NCBI GenBank assembly: GCA_030620095.1
Contig: JAUTXW010000356.1
Span: 1,492,501 to 1,556,500 of the forward strand
From: Kuschelorhynchus macadamiae
Taxonomy: Eukaryota > Arthropoda > Insecta > Coleoptera > Curculionidae
DNA: 64,000 bases
Direction: 5' to 3'
Below are positions 24,001 through 39,000 of this stretch, in pieces (the first letter of the stretch is position 1; every line of letters starts with the position of its first letter). The notes below the pieces were generated by a model that saw nothing but the letters and a program-made list of their open reading frames with translations, made no database searches and was not told the DNA's origin. The position numbers were made by a program, and so were the translations under genes.

Positions 24001-27000
24001 ACTTTCCAAAAACCACTTTTAAAGAATTATTCATATTTAGCGTGAGCCATATACCTACTCCATGAACTATTCGTTTTAAATTATTTATTTTTTTGTTATG
24101 TTTAAAAGCTGGTTTTTAATGCAATTTCACAAACAGGAAACAGAATAAGTAAATTGTGTTCTCGAAAGGGTTTTGCAAGTTTTTCAAGAAATTCACCGTA
24201 TACGTGACATAATATATATGTTACTTTTTATATACAGGGTGTTCATTTTTTTCATAAACAGGTATATTTTATTAATTTAAGGGGCTCCCTGCATTTTGTT
24301 ATAGACTACGAGAGTTCTTTTTAAGAAGATGTCGGAGTAACTGTACAACGTGTCGAATTTTCAGAGCCTTATTTACCGACGAAGAAAAAAATGCCCTGAG
24401 TAAAAGTATCTTGTTTTTTCGTAAAGAGTCTCGGAATGTCTGTATTTTTTATATTTTATTTTTTGTCGTTTCAAGAAAGTTTGTTTTTGTACAATGAAAA
24501 ACTGCAGACTTTCCGATAATTTTAGCAAAAAAAAATAAGGGACATCTTTTTCTTTGTCAGTAATTAAAACGTTGAAAATTCGACGTATTTCTCAAGGTCG
24601 ACTGCTATAACTTCTATTTGGATGAACACCCGGCTCCTGTGTTGGAATAATGGGGTGTCTGTCGGTGACCCACATCGACTTGATACTGCAGGCATCATGT
24701 GATTTATGTGCAGCAGCGGAATAGATAATTTGAATTCATTCCGATATCATCTTAAGAAAAATTCAACAATATCTAATGACACGGCCATGCAGTTTAATAT
24801 TTTGGATTTAGTGCCTAATATTTTCAGACATCGGCCAAATGCCAACATCAGTGGCGTACCTACCGGGGTTCTGTGGGGTCCGTAGAACCAGGGCCCGCTT
24901 CATAAAGACTTCGTAACATTAAATCTAACCAAAATGTGTCAAGCCAAATACCACGTTTCTATAAAACTTATTGAATTCAGGCATGGTTTCAAAGATATAA
25001 ATAGCATACTAGATTTCATCAACTTAATAGTTATATAGAACTCTCGACACAACTATTCTACCCTAAGCAGCATTTGGAAGTCACTGTAGCTTGCTTAATT
25101 TTTTTAACAATACCAGTTAACATTGTATCTGCCAAAATGTCTTTTTTAAAATGTATAACATTTTCAAACTTGATAAAAACCTATTTACGAAACAACATGA
25201 GGCAAAAGAAGTTGTCATCCATTTCAATGTTATCTATACAATCAATATAATTTAAGTATGGGCAGTTTAAATCTTATACTATCATATTTAGCAGATCTAG
25301 TCGAGTATGTGTTAGTTAATAATGAAATGTATACAAAACTTAGGATTCAGGATAGAGTTCCCCGGGTTCAGTTTTAAGACCTTTACATTTTTTTTGTACC
25401 CACATAGATGACATTCCTGCGTTTACATTAGATACTACGAAGATCATGATATTCTAACACAACGCAACAGTCATCAATAATATCTGACTTTCAGGAGGAA
25501 TTGGATCTTAGTGCCTGAGATGTATTCAAGGACATACAAAAGTGTCTCGAATAACTTGAAAACAAATCAAAAATTCAAACATTAAATTTTTCTCTAAAGA
25601 CCACTAAATCAAAATACTAAACTTGTCAAATTTCTTGGTAGATATCTAGACACAAAACTAACATGTCACTACTCAATTTACAAAAAGAATATGTAAAAAC
25701 CGAGGTAAAAACATCATCATGATTCGAAACTGTATAACTCATTGTGTGCTTATTAACGCGTACTATGGATATTTACATCACATCTTAACTATGCTATATT
25801 CTGTTTTGGAAAGACTCCCCAGAAGCTGGATTTCTCGTTGATGTTTGTTGTTCTTTTTACCATCAGTCTGTAATTTGCTTTTTAGATTATTTTATGTATC
25901 ATTAAGCTTAGTTTAAGTTTTTTAGAAAAAAACAACTTAGAGTTTTAAAGATTTTCACTATATTTGTTGTCAACATGACATGTTTCGCATATAAAATAGC
26001 TTCTTCAGATGTTGAGGTACAACTAAAATACTACGAAGTTAACATGTAAAAGGTAACAAAAATAGGGAAAAACTTAAAGACGGTGGTGTTACAATAAATG
26101 AAAATTGTTTTAGACAGTCCCCGCAGATTAACTTATTTGTGTATTTTTAATATATATTTTTTATTTATTTTTATTGTAAAATGGTTTACCCGTTAATAAA
26201 TAAATACATATTTAATTAAAATGCATGAGAGTTATTGCAGGGCTGCGATACTCAAAGTGTTGTAAAGGCAGCTTTGTCTCTATAGGTTTACTTAAAATGC
26301 CCTTTTATCTTTAACCAAAGGCAGATAATACTTTGAATAGACGAGCCATCTAATGTAAAATATTCTAACCCCTAAATGGATACCAACCTTGTATTGTATT
26401 TTGTATAGTTAGAATCCATCGAGAGATTCCTGCGTAACAAAATGTCCGGGGCCGACTCTGTTGATCTCGCACAACGCACAGAGTTGCCAGACGAACTGCA
26501 CCGGATAGGCTGGTTAAATTCGTTTATAGATTAGCATAATTTTTCTATGTATAAACAAGTAGCCGTTTCTGGCAACACCAAACTACATATTGTTGCTTGC
26601 GTTTTAATTAGACTGCGACGCAAGTAGTTAATGTTCGTTAATTTATTTATATCGAGTTGTCTTATATTTTAAAAATAATCTAAATGGCTATTAACAACAG
26701 AAACCTATACTATCATAACACCAGTGCGAGAAATAATCATTCTGTTCACTATATTAGGACATCAAGGACTAGAGATGAACGGAATCATTCTGGCGTACAT
26801 TTTTTAAATCTTTATTGCCTGAAAAAAATTACACTTTTAATCACTTAAGAACAAAAACAAAAATTGTTTTAAATTTCGGATGTTCTCTTGATATGGTATG
26901 TCGGTTTTGCTCATATTGGTGACTCTGGTGTGGTTTTGGTGTATCTAATATAGTTATGTTAGTTTGTTGTTTGTTCTAATTCTTTTATTATTAACTATTA

Positions 27001-30000
27001 TTATTTATTACTTATATATTTGTGACAATATGCCTCCCTTTTATAAACAATTTGAAGTTGAGTTGAAAATACCTTAGTAAGGAGACAGGATTATCAAATA
27101 TTAATAAAATTGTAGTAGTAGTAAAGTAGCAAAGCATACAAAAAAAACCTTTTTAGAACACATTTTTGCAGTACTGTTTTTTTTTAGTAAAACATACCAA
27201 CGAAATGAATGTTTTGTGTGTCTTTTATCTTTGTCTTACTCAAACCAGGCGCCAAACATTATCGGTACACCACTGGTCAACACGATTTCCTCAGTTGCTA
27301 AACTTTATAAATGTTAAAAAAATTGTTTTTAAAAAACTACTCATATAATTTATCGCAAAATTTGCAAAAACATCTAGTATTATTTTGGAATTACCTGGTA
27401 ACATTTTGGTACAAATCCAAGGTGGCGGAACAAAATTGCAGATCAATAAAATATTCAAAATTCCAGCCTGAAAAAACTGCTTAATGGTTTAATTTCAATT
27501 TGTGTGCCATAACTAATTGTAGTATAGGGATTATCTAGTAAAAAAGTGGTACTAATTCAAGATGGCCAAACAAAATGGCGGCCAAATAAAATGTTTGTAA
27601 TCATGAAAAAATCACCCACTCAGGTTTTACACATCTTTACGTTATAGCGTTGGTATAACGTAAAGACTACTTACCCGATTGACTTCAAATTTTGGTAAAA
27701 AATTAAGGGTAATATGGAGATGACCTGATAATATTATGGTAAAAATCCAAAAGGCGAAACAAAATGCCGGCCCAGTGAAGTGTTAAAAATATTGTTATTA
27801 AAAAACTACTCATCCAATTTATCTTAAAACCTCAAGTATTATATTGGAATCAACTGGTAACATTTTGGTACCAATCCAAGATAGCGGAACAAAATAGCGG
27901 CTTAATAAAATATTTAAAAATGCAGGCATGACATTTTCGTTAATATCATACGATAATAAAGTAAATGTTTGTAATAAGTAGGTATAACTATGATAATCAA
28001 GTTCATGAAATAAGTAAGAGCTGTAGCAACAAAAAATGCAGGGCCTTCGGCCAAAATTCATCATGACCTAATTTTGTTCAAATTAGGTTCAAAGTTTTTT
28101 GTCTGGATTGGAGTATTATTAGTAGCGGAGTGGCTACTTTTTTTTGGGTGGCGATTGTACTCGAGGCCCCTAACTGATGACAAAAAAGTCTTCACTTTTA
28201 TACTTTCATGACAACAAAGGTTTTTGTTCATTTTTATAACGCATATTATTTCTTTGTGGGGTGTTGAGGCCATTGTAGCTTGGGGGCTCAGGTGACGATC
28301 GCCCAGTCCCCATCATTAACAGATCCTCTCTAAATATTAGAACGAGTTTAACTATTTTTTTTTTCACATGGAAATTTATTTTTTGTTTTTTGCATATATT
28401 TTTAAATTTTAGTTTTGTTTTTTTTTTGTATAAAAATGAAGATGGATTTAGGTATACCGAAAAAATACCAATGAAATAATTAATTGGTTTTATTTATTCA
28501 AGAAATAACAATAAAATAAAAAGTAAGGAAGACTCAATAGCATACAAAATAACTCCAAACAATTACCTGAAGCCGTTCTTTCAGACACACACAAGTGCGT
28601 TGTCATATAAAGATAAATCTTGTCAAACAAAAAACAAAGTTGTTCATTCAGAAATTAAACTGATTTTAGTGGTTTCAAAAAATATTTTGAATGTTACAAC
28701 TCTTGAAATATATAGAATACAGTGCGTCTATAAAGCCTTGCACAAATTGGATTAAAATCCAGGTAGCTTTCACGGCTTTGGTCAATAAAGAAATTCAGTG
28801 GAGATCACGTGGAGTAAAGATCCCTGAAGATGCCTCGTGCATTCGAAGGCGAAACGTCGGATAGTAATTCGGTCTAATTCCAAAAACTATGATTTTTTAA
28901 AAAATCCAGGTCTATTTTTTGACAAAAATATTAAAACATATAAAATGATTAATTAAATTGCGCTATTTTACCCTAGTATTAGGTATATACAGGGTAATCT
29001 GTTTAGAGTTTGTGATATTTGTGGTAATAATTTTAAAGGGAATACGTCATTTTTTATTACATATTTTAAATTCTAAACATTCTTCATGTAGCAATCCTGG
29101 GGGACTTATTAATAAAATAGGGGGAGAGGGGTGAAAGAAGGAGAAAATAAGGGTGGACAGAAAGGGGGGAAAGAAGGGGCACAAAAATTATTTGTGCTGA
29201 AATGAGGATGTAGTGGCATATAATTTATATGACAATGCTGCAGTGTTTGTCAAGGTTGAAAATTTGAGATAAGTTTGTTGAAAATAATGCGGAGCGTATA
29301 TTTATGTTTAGCATCATCATGTCTTCAGCGTTTATTTTTGATCTATTTATATAGATCTGTCCGGTTCAATTTGCTGTTGAAGATCATCCTAAGAAATTTG
29401 GAGTTTGAGTTTATTGGGGTTTCAGAGTTGTTGATAGAAGGTGGGTTCATTCTAGAACAGTTTCTTTTTCTGCAGAAGTGGGTGATAGAGGATGTTGAAG
29501 GGAAAATTCGGAAACTATACTGGGTAGAGACCAGTTTTATAAGGAGTTAAGTGCGAGTTAAGTTTCCTGTCATAAGTTCTAGGGAATTCAGATGAACAGT
29601 ATATCGCTAAATCGTCAGCATACAGGCGATAGGCAATATATGGGTGAATATATTCTTTAATAATAGATAGAGATAGAGCACAAGACCTTCTTCGTTTAGG
29701 TATTGGGATCAACAAAAACCCGTCTCGTTAATACAAAAACATCTTATTTAACTGTAGTGTTTCCGATTCTGAGTTTGCCTTTTAATGTTTAATGCATTTT
29801 TAGATACTATTTTTTATAGTAACTGTACTAATTAGTGGTAAGTTTTGTTAGCTGTTGTATCCACAATGTACAAATAAATGTTCAATATTATAAAGTTTAC
29901 CGCGACTGGACTTTCACTTTTCTATTGTCGAGTTTTCCTTTGGATTTTTAAAAAAAATGGTTTCAACAAAAAAAAATCACAGGACATAAAATACTTTGTT

Positions 30001-32941
30001 TCTAGGTGTATGCAATGGGTTCAAAACACAGGAGACAACACGCTCTGGCAGGAATTTCAATATGGGGGAGCATATCCTTTCATGGAGAAACATGTTTGCT
30101 CTGATCATTTTTTGGATATAGATTTTCTGTATTTTGGAGATCGACAAAGTGGGTAAGAAAATGTGATTATATAAGATTATTCAAACCATATCTAACAATT
30201 TCTTTTACGTTTTAAGTTTACGGCATGATGCAGTTCCATTTACTACAACAGTTAAACCAGATCCACTGGATCCGGTCGAGCTACCATCAGGTAAGCTGAT
30301 TAACGATCAATTATATACGATTTTGTTTACTTTGTTGGTTTCTTTGACTAGTGGAAATTGCTAAGATTGGTCTCTCTACTATGAAAAATAAATTGAATAA
30401 AATATCAATTTTCAAGAAGATGCTATTGTTATTTTCAGGGCGAGAAATTTTCTGGTGTCCCCTGTTTAAAATACATAAATTTTAAAAATGCGCCTACACT
30501 CTTATAGATAGTGTTTCAGAGTCCTATACAAGCTCAGTATTTATATGTAACGTTGGTATTTTCTAGATATAATTGTAATTTTAATTCTCTTTAATTAAAT
30601 TATCAGTTTCAAAGGTGTTTTTTTTTTGCTGAAAATAAAGACAAATATACGTATGTACAGGATGTCCAAACTAAGCCACTCTATCCCTTTATCTAAAAAA
30701 TCATAAAAAATATAGGAAAAATTTAAAGACAAATATTCTTCTCTTTCTTTTGAAGTTTTAATTTGTTTTGTTTTTATTTATATAGGATGTTGCTATTTTC
30801 TTGGGCTGATAAGTATGAACTCAATGGAAGATTCCTTGACACAAAATAAGAAAAAATGTTGTATAGGCGTAGGTACAAAACTGCTTAATTTTCAAAAAAC
30901 AGTGTGCTAAAGATTTTTTTTGCTTTCATTTTCTTTTCCTTGTATATTTAAACCGGATTATTAGATTGAAACTTTCTGAAGTAAGAACATGGACAAAAAT
31001 ATTTTCTTTTATGATACGCTCTTGCTAATTTTACCGACCACAGTACAAACAAGCAAGAGTATGTATTTTTCCATCATTATTCGAACATAACCTTTTTGGT
31101 ATTGTCATTTCTGACAATTTGATGGTTGACACTTATTATCTGGTTAAGTTTCTGCAGAGAAGGTACTCTGAGTTTAAGTCAGTTAATCCAACCATTTTCG
31201 AGATATTATAATTTTAAATAATGCCGAACATTATTAAAATAAATTGAAAATTTAAGCAATTAATTTTACTCTTAGTATATCAATACCCAGTTCTTTCCAC
31301 AAACCCATATTTCCACCTCCACAGTCCGAAATACAGGCAACAACTATATAATTGATTTTTTTTAGTTCGATAAGCAATTCGTCCAAAATGGCTTTTGTAA
31401 TTTTTGTATCAAAATCAACGAAAATTGGTTGTTTCCACGAATCACATAAGCCCCTTGCCATAACGACTTGCATATATTTGTGTTCTCCTACTACTTCATC
31501 TCTTTGTTGGTCATATTCATATGTGGAACAAACTTTGACTTCATCATATGCAAGAACGCCTTTGCATTTGTGTTTTTGATTGTCCGCAAGTATCCATTAT
31601 ACGTATCATATCTTTTAGTATTCCACTTCTTAAATCAAGATTGCTAGCCCATTTCTGTAAAGTGGAAATACCAGGTAATGGCTATTTTAACTTCTGCCGA
31701 ACGTAGATGTACCCCCGCTTTCCAAAATATCGCAGGGTAAATGCTTTTGATATTTCATCTTCGTTCCATCTTGGCTTTTTTATATTAAAGAATGCTTTGG
31801 AATAATTAAAGTATAAGTACTAAGGTCTAACTGCCGTGGCTACTCATGTCAACAAATTATTATTTTTGAAATTTATAATAATGAGGGTTGCCTTTTAATT
31901 TTAAATTTTCCTCATGTTTGTTCACGCAAATTGTCTAAATGTCTTTTCCGATTTTCAGTCAAATTCCAAAATATTGAGGACGTTTCTCTGGTGATCCCAT
32001 ATATTTTGATTTGGAATCCGTTCACCCTTTTATTTTTTAATAATGATATATAAAAAACACAGATATAAGGGCGATAAACGCAGCGATTTTTATAATTTTT
32101 TAAATACCCTTTTCAAACTAAAGCATTGTAATAGGTAAAGGTGTGTAATAGGCATACGACCCCATTTTTAAAGAGATATCTTTTTTGCTATCCTTTTATG
32201 TAATTGTATGTGTACAAGGTGACCATGAAAATGTGCAACCTCAAAATCTAGTATTTTACTTGACATTTTCGAAAAATGAACATATGAATAAAACGCTATT
32301 GAGCGACTATCCTCATTATAATTTTTAACCGACTTCAAAAAAGGATCAGTTTGACCTTATGTATTTTTTTATCTTTGTATACCGTGTTCTACATAACAGT
32401 GCCCACTATACTATCTGGAAATCCGTAATAGATACGAAAAAAAGTTTCATACAAAAGTTTCTTTAAATTTGAAATTCTTTTAAAAATATAATGTTTTTAT
32501 CTCTACAGGGTGTCCCAATTTTTCTGGGACATGAACTATAAAATTTTAAATGGTACACCCTATATTTTTGTCCATTATTTGATTCCTTGACAAAAATAAT
32601 CAAAAGTTAGCAATTTAAACTATAGTCGATTTCTGCGTAGTTTCCGAGATAATTAAGGTTATGTGTGATTTTTTGAAAACTGTTTAATGTATGATTTTTT
32701 GAAAACTGGAGCTATTTTTCAAATCACTATAAAAAATAGCAAATATCTAATGGATGGTAATTTGGTAATTTCCAGTCCATAAAGCATCAATGCATATACG
32801 GAATACACATTTTTTGTCCACACCTATAGAGGGTGGACATACCACGAAATCAATCTTGCACCTTTTTAAATTAAAAAAGTCGATTTTTTTTTAAAAATAG
32901 AATACCCACTATGTTTTTTTATGCAAATGATCATAAAAATA

Positions 32942-33005
<64 letters not shown>

Positions 33006-36000
33006 CTATACCTAAGTTCAATGGTTATACAGAGAAAATCGCAATTTAATAGAAAATCTCAATTATTTCTTGAATATTGTGATGCTTGTATTGAAAATGG
33101 AGCTGTTCTGGACCTATGATATTATGCCAAGGAATCTTAACCAAGCGATGTCCCAAACTTTTTGAAACACTCCATTATTATTTCACATTATGACAGTATG
33201 TTTAAAGATGAGTTTAGCGAAATATATTAGTAGGGGTCTGTAAGGCAACGTTTCGTTTACTGGGATTTTTTCTTCAGTTTTTTACCCATCAAAATATTAG
33301 AGTAAAAGTAGTTTTAAACTTTTTTTTCATTAGAGCCAAAATGAAAATAGAAGTTGATTCTATTTACAGTCTAATATTCAATACTGAAAAAGCAAAAAAG
33401 TTAGATAGTTGCCATGTTTCAGATATCGTAAGTTTTTATTATTTTTCTAATATAACTCCCTGTATATTATGAAGATGAAACTTAAACAAACTGTTTTTAA
33501 TTTTGTTATAATACAACATAAAAATTAATTAAAAACAAAATTGTATAAAATAGTTTTTATAATACAATATAAAAAATAATAAATGACTATAAAATATTGT
33601 ATAACACTAAATGAAGTTTTGCAAGTATCCTTGCGCTTGGTTCAGAGAAATATATCTAATTTAAAAAAATATCTTTGTTGCTACAGAATCGCTATGATTG
33701 AGAAATTGTATTTCTTCACTTATTTCTTGCTGAAAATTTTGGCATCTATCTATTTGTATACCCCTTATATTTTAAAGTTCTTAATAATATCTCCTTGGGG
33801 AGGGGGAGACAGGAAACATTTTCATTAGGCTAATAAATTATACATAGCTGTTGTTTATAAATTGCTGATCTAGATATGATTAATATTATTTTTCAAATGG
33901 ACGGTTTGATTATTGTAGGTTTTTATATGTTCGTTTTACTGTCGCTGTCCTCATCACAATTAATAAAATTATGATGAAAATGATATTAATCAAAGAAATA
34001 TAAGAATCTTGCATCTTAATAACATGTTTACTCATACACATCTTTCACAATTTTCTTAGCAGTTTATATTTAAGTGTAACCAATCAATTCTTTAAAAGTA
34101 CATTTAATACAGGAGACTATACAAAGTAAAACTTTTGCTTACAAACTCTGTTATACCCTTTTTATACCCATAAAATTTGGGTAAGATGTGATTTTGTCAC
34201 CGAACAGTGTAGAAGTAAAAAAATTAAATAAAGAAATACATCTGGTGATTATTACCTATTATAGAAATTATTAGAATCCAGTCCCGTACTTTAAAAATTG
34301 ATATTCAAGGATTTTTATTATACGAAGTATAAAAATCGTTTTATTGCAGTTAGTAAGTCAAACGAATTACCGTGAAAATACTATACATTGTTTAGTGTTA
34401 GGTACTTTTTTAATCTCTTGTTTTTTGCGTTATCGTACGGACGCTGTTAGATAGTTTTTAAGGTAAAGGCGAGATTTAAAAAAAATGTTAATATACTTCA
34501 ACAATTACTACTAATTTTATTATTAGATATTCAGTGAATCTGAAAAAAAGATTTCAGTGATATAACAGCAATTTTTTTTCCGCAGTAATTGCTGACGAGA
34601 TTTTGGAACCCATTTCTGTGAAAGTTGAAGATGATTCTAGCAGGTATTTATTTTTTATTTATCATCTAGTTAAGAGACATAAAATACTGTAGAATCTACA
34701 ATTTGTTAATTTGTGCAATGGCTTATGTAAGAAGGAAAATAGATATTGCAAAATCTTTTAATTGACCAAAGCATATCGTTTTAACTCTGTCTAAGGGTTA
34801 ATTACGATTATCCCGCGTTGTTTATTTTACAATGCCACCTTACAAGAACGGCCATAAAGAGAAGTGGGGCATGGGGGCCATGCCCCACATTTTCGTCAAC
34901 AAACTAAATACGTAGGTAATTGATTATTGTGACCTACGGTTATAGCGAATATCTTTAAAAAAATGCTTCCATCCCTTGAATATTAAATATGATTTTCCTT
35001 GTGCACGTAGCCAGAAAATTGATTTTAAGTGATTTTGCCTCTGATAATAGAAAGGATTCTTTATGTGTTTTGACATTCAAATTTCAGAAACTTAAACTTT
35101 TAATAACACACATATTACAATTTAGCTATGTATCTATATTTCAAGTTACCCGAGTTACACCCGAGTTTACGGTACCAACTTTTTATATCGCGTGTTTAGA
35201 TATTTTCCTTGGATATTTAGAAAACATTTATATATTTATATAAAATTCACCTAGTTTTTCCGTAGATTTTAAAAATTTAGTAACATGTAGGTCATTACAT
35301 TTAAAACAAGAAACATATTGACAGTTTTCTCATATATATCTTTTTTATTTGATTTTCAATTTTTTTTTCTGAAAATAAATTCAATTTCTTCATCTTTACT
35401 CTCCTTTAGATCACCCTGTACATTATTGGTATCATTAACCTTGTTTAAGAAGGACCTAGTGGGTCTAGGCCAAAATACGGCACTGGATGGAGAACTGTAA
35501 TCGTATAAAAACACAGCATAGTTATACGTTTTTACACTGTCAGCATGTCTATTTTATCATGACCTTAAAGTATTTATTTGATTCTTTTAAATTTTTTTAC
35601 CAGAAAAATTGTTCATATAAAGGTAATATTACAAAACAGAGATTGCTGTCAGTTATCTTGCTGCTTCTATGATAAAATATAACAAATACAGTACCGTTGT
35701 CATGTCACGACCGATGGTCAAAAATCAAAGCAATCGGGAAAGAAACGATAGAATATTGTTTATTGCTGGTATGTTCTAGTAGCACCTAGAAGGTCTAGAT
35801 TAGCTATATCAACAAACACATTCTCAAAATTGCTTTAAGAGAGAAGAGTAAGAACAGTTGGTATAACTGAAGCCTAATCTGAATTATCTTTCTGCTGTTT
35901 TACTATAAGATATTACAATCTAGCATCAAGACCCAGAGAATAATGTGAGCGAATCATTCATTCAATCTCCATTTTTTATACTTATAGGGGATATATTTTG

Positions 36001-39000
36001 ATATTGTCATGATTGTCAATAGACAAACAAATATTTTTTCTCCCTACAAATTCTTATCCCATATTTAGACCTTTAGCGGTTGAATGTCATAAAATCCTTT
36101 CCTCTTTGCTTAGGTCACAAAAGATATCTACTTTCCAAATTTCATGGTTCTGGCTTCAGTAGTTTCAGTTCTGCATTGCATTCAGGACTTACCTCGTTAT
36201 AATTCCGTGTATATTCGGAATGTGCTTACGGAAAATTAACTTAGTACTTACGGCATGAGTGTAGAAAATTACTGTGGTTAAAAAATCAAAGTCATAAATT
36301 CGTCTTAAAAATCGCACAAAAACGCTCAGAAAAAATACTGAAATTAAAAGAAGTTTTAAGCTTTATGAAGCTGTAGTGATGATGGTATTTCTTCTCGGAC
36401 TGGTGTTTCATCGATTTTTTTTAATGCAAGTTGACTTTGTATAGGTGGCAATAGCTTGGGCATTCTCAGTACCAGACAAGTGCAGCAAATGACTTTCCGC
36501 ACACATTAGGTAGACAGGAGAAAATGGATTCGAACGGAACACATGAGCGTATGAAAGATTTTGCCATCAATTTGAGTGCTTTTGGGGTTGCACCCGTCCC
36601 ATTTGACCGGGAATATCTCGGTGTTCAGACTAAAAAAAAATAATTCAACCGGGATTGACTGGGAACCGCAGGTTATACCGAATTACCCAAATATAAAATG
36701 AACCGCATGCATTAACATCACTCGTTCATATCTTTTTTTAATGCCCTAGGGTCGCCAGGGGAAAAGTTCATAGTTGTTGATCGTTCTTAAGCTTCAAGAT
36801 AAGGTGCTTTTTTGGTCATGAGTTGTTAGTTGGTTGTCATTCTTCCTTAGTATTGGAAATGTCTAAAAGGTTGCAAACCTAACCTAACCTAACCTGGTAC
36901 CAATCCATCTAGTGCTTTCGCGTTCCTTATGATACCGATCCACCTATGTATGTAACAAAAATGTCCATAATTAACTTTATCAATCTGTTTTTCATGATGT
37001 CAAGACACCAACATATGGAAAAGTTACTAGTCCAAAGAGTATAACGTATGAATAGGGTTGCGACCCGTCCCAGTTTTGGCGAGCTGATACTGCTGGTACC
37101 AGCTAGTAAACCTCTCGAGTTTGGGCTTATTTGGTTTGTTTTGACGAGTCCAGTTTATAATTTGGTACAATCGAGCTGATCTAATCATCTAATACTAGCG
37201 AGTAGGATAAAATATTGTAATTGGATAAAAGCAGTCTGTAATTGGGTAAAAGCAATCTGTAAAGAAACTTAACAGGTAATTTTCTCCTGAATTCTTCTCT
37301 TTGTCTACAACAATGCAAGACAGTAGGGACTTACTTTCCTACTCCTAATAAAAGGAAAAAGTAGCTTCTTGAGAGCTCTTTTGAATTAATCAAGCATTAA
37401 AAAAAAAATACAAAAAGTTTTCAAAATTCTTTTTTTTTCGTTATTTGCCGTAATATTGTACGTAGACCAATTATTTAATTGCAAAAAATAAAGGACAGAA
37501 AAATGGATCTTATGATTGTTTCAGTAAATATGATAGTTTCTGAGATAAATCGATGTGAATTCGCAAACTATAATCAATTTTCTGAAAATTATGAACGATT
37601 CAAGAAAATATATTTACCATACTTTGACCAAATATTTACCTATTTGAAAAAATAATTGTTTATTCACTTTGTCCATTGATATTATCTTTCTTAGAGGACC
37701 TGGAACAAGACGGTTGTATTGAAAACCTCGCATTTTGTGTGTATGCTAATTAATAATTACTTTTATTCATTTTGATTTCAGTTTTCTAGTGCTTACTTTA
37801 TTTAAGATTTTGAAGATCTCATGATCAGCCACAAATAAAATCATTAGAAATTGTGACATCGCTTTAAATTTATTATTATTGGACAGCTGAAAATGCCCAC
37901 GTTCGTTTTATTTTAAAATTGTTCCAGTTTCTGGGAATTTTAAATATCTCTCACCACTGTAGCTAAGTCTATTTTTATGAAGTAGGTACAGTATTAATTT
38001 TTTTTTAGTTTATAGCTTAGGTTAAAATAAACAAAAACTAATCTGCTTCCTAATTTTTCGGAGGTTCGAACTAAAAAATGCATCTGTTTACTGGGCTAAA
38101 ATTTAATTGTGCTGTTTAAATGACGACCTGCATGTTGGCAGGTTACTGTGTCATTTCGCAAACAGTTGCTGTTACATTTCTGTCAATCTAATCGTACCAA
38201 CTGAAGAATAGCCCATACATTTACTTTTATATTACGTGTATAGATCGTATATATTTTCCTAACAAGGAGATTCTGATGTTACTATGTATGCAGCTATTCA
38301 AGGATGGTAGAGTCAGTGCCTACAAGCAAGACCGATAGTCAGTTTCATAAATTTACAGGATCTTCACAGAAGAATGGTGGATTTTCCAGTGGTAGTCACT
38401 CTCTACACCCCTTTTAAAAGCGTGCTATCACGCTAACAAAGTTTTATTGTAGAGACTTATACCAAGCACTATAATGTGGTCATTAACTATATGAATTATG
38501 TTAAATTAATGTTAAAGCTAGGAAAATATACATCCTTAACTATAAATTGTAAAAAAAAGTTCGAATCTTTTCGAGGTTTTTAGTTTTATCTTGGTTCTCT
38601 GTCTTTAATCTGCCTTCCTCTCATTTCATAGTAGTAAGTTCTTAGAAGTAATGCTTTATTGAAAAAAATATAGTCAAAAACTTTAGTTTCTCTGTATAAT
38701 CGTATTTCGTCAATTTGTTTTAAAACCGTTTGGCAACGGAATTCAAAACTGATAATTTTAAAGATCTAGTAAATAGATTTTTGGTTTGCTGCTACATAAT
38801 ATAAATTTTGTGTTTTTAGTGTTGACGCTTCCAAAACGGAGTTCCTTGCACAATTAAGTATTCTGCAGAAAAACGTAGTTGCGGAAACTTCAGCTAGTCC
38901 GTAAGTAGCTAATATTACTAAAATGTATGCGATGAATAAAATATTTGCTCTTTTTAGCAGTTATTCTCTTAATGGCGGTTATTTTAGAAAAGCTAGCTGT

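Larger units (their letters stand above)
21009..30005 (+). other. THAP-STPR intron 1 (9.0 kb)
   Basis: Splits the THAP domain. Recognised contents are a repeat-family copy (22890-23935), a MITE (24233-24631), a LINE relic (25330-25860), a hammerhead-like motif (25979-26011), a reverse repeat-family copy (27355-27935), a second hammerhead-like motif (28815-28865) and another LINE relic (29270-29725). In 21009-22890 there are only A/T-rich sequence and short ttaggttagg words near 21835-21975. Two small frames at 26442-26848 are described separately. Confidence 0.8.
30291..34585 (+). other. THAP-STPR intron 3 (4.3 kb)
   Basis: Holds a P-element-type transposase relic on the - strand (31250-31815), an inverted-terminus MITE (32504-33173) and an (AT)n run inside it. 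30291-31249 and 33174-34585 show only A/T-rich sequence and unrecognised short frames (for example 33583-33828). Confidence 0.75.
34644..38819 (+). other. THAP-STPR intron 4 (4.2 kb)
   Basis: A perfect 11-bp hairpin (34864-34888), two similar gggttgc.cccgtccca words at about 36591 and 37057 that look like hAT ends, and a short telomere-type repeat (36878-36895). Frames at 34989-35672 are unrecognised. Nothing else was seen. Confidence 0.7.

Noticed and set aside
24849..24870. hAT element start (cagtggcgtacctaccgggg)
   Set aside because: The word resembles a hAT terminus, and another cagtggcgta occurs at about 54978, but no inverted partner or 8-bp duplication was found.
36878..36895. Telomere or subtelomere
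   Set aside because: Only three and a half TTAGG-type units; short interstitial matches are common in insect DNA.
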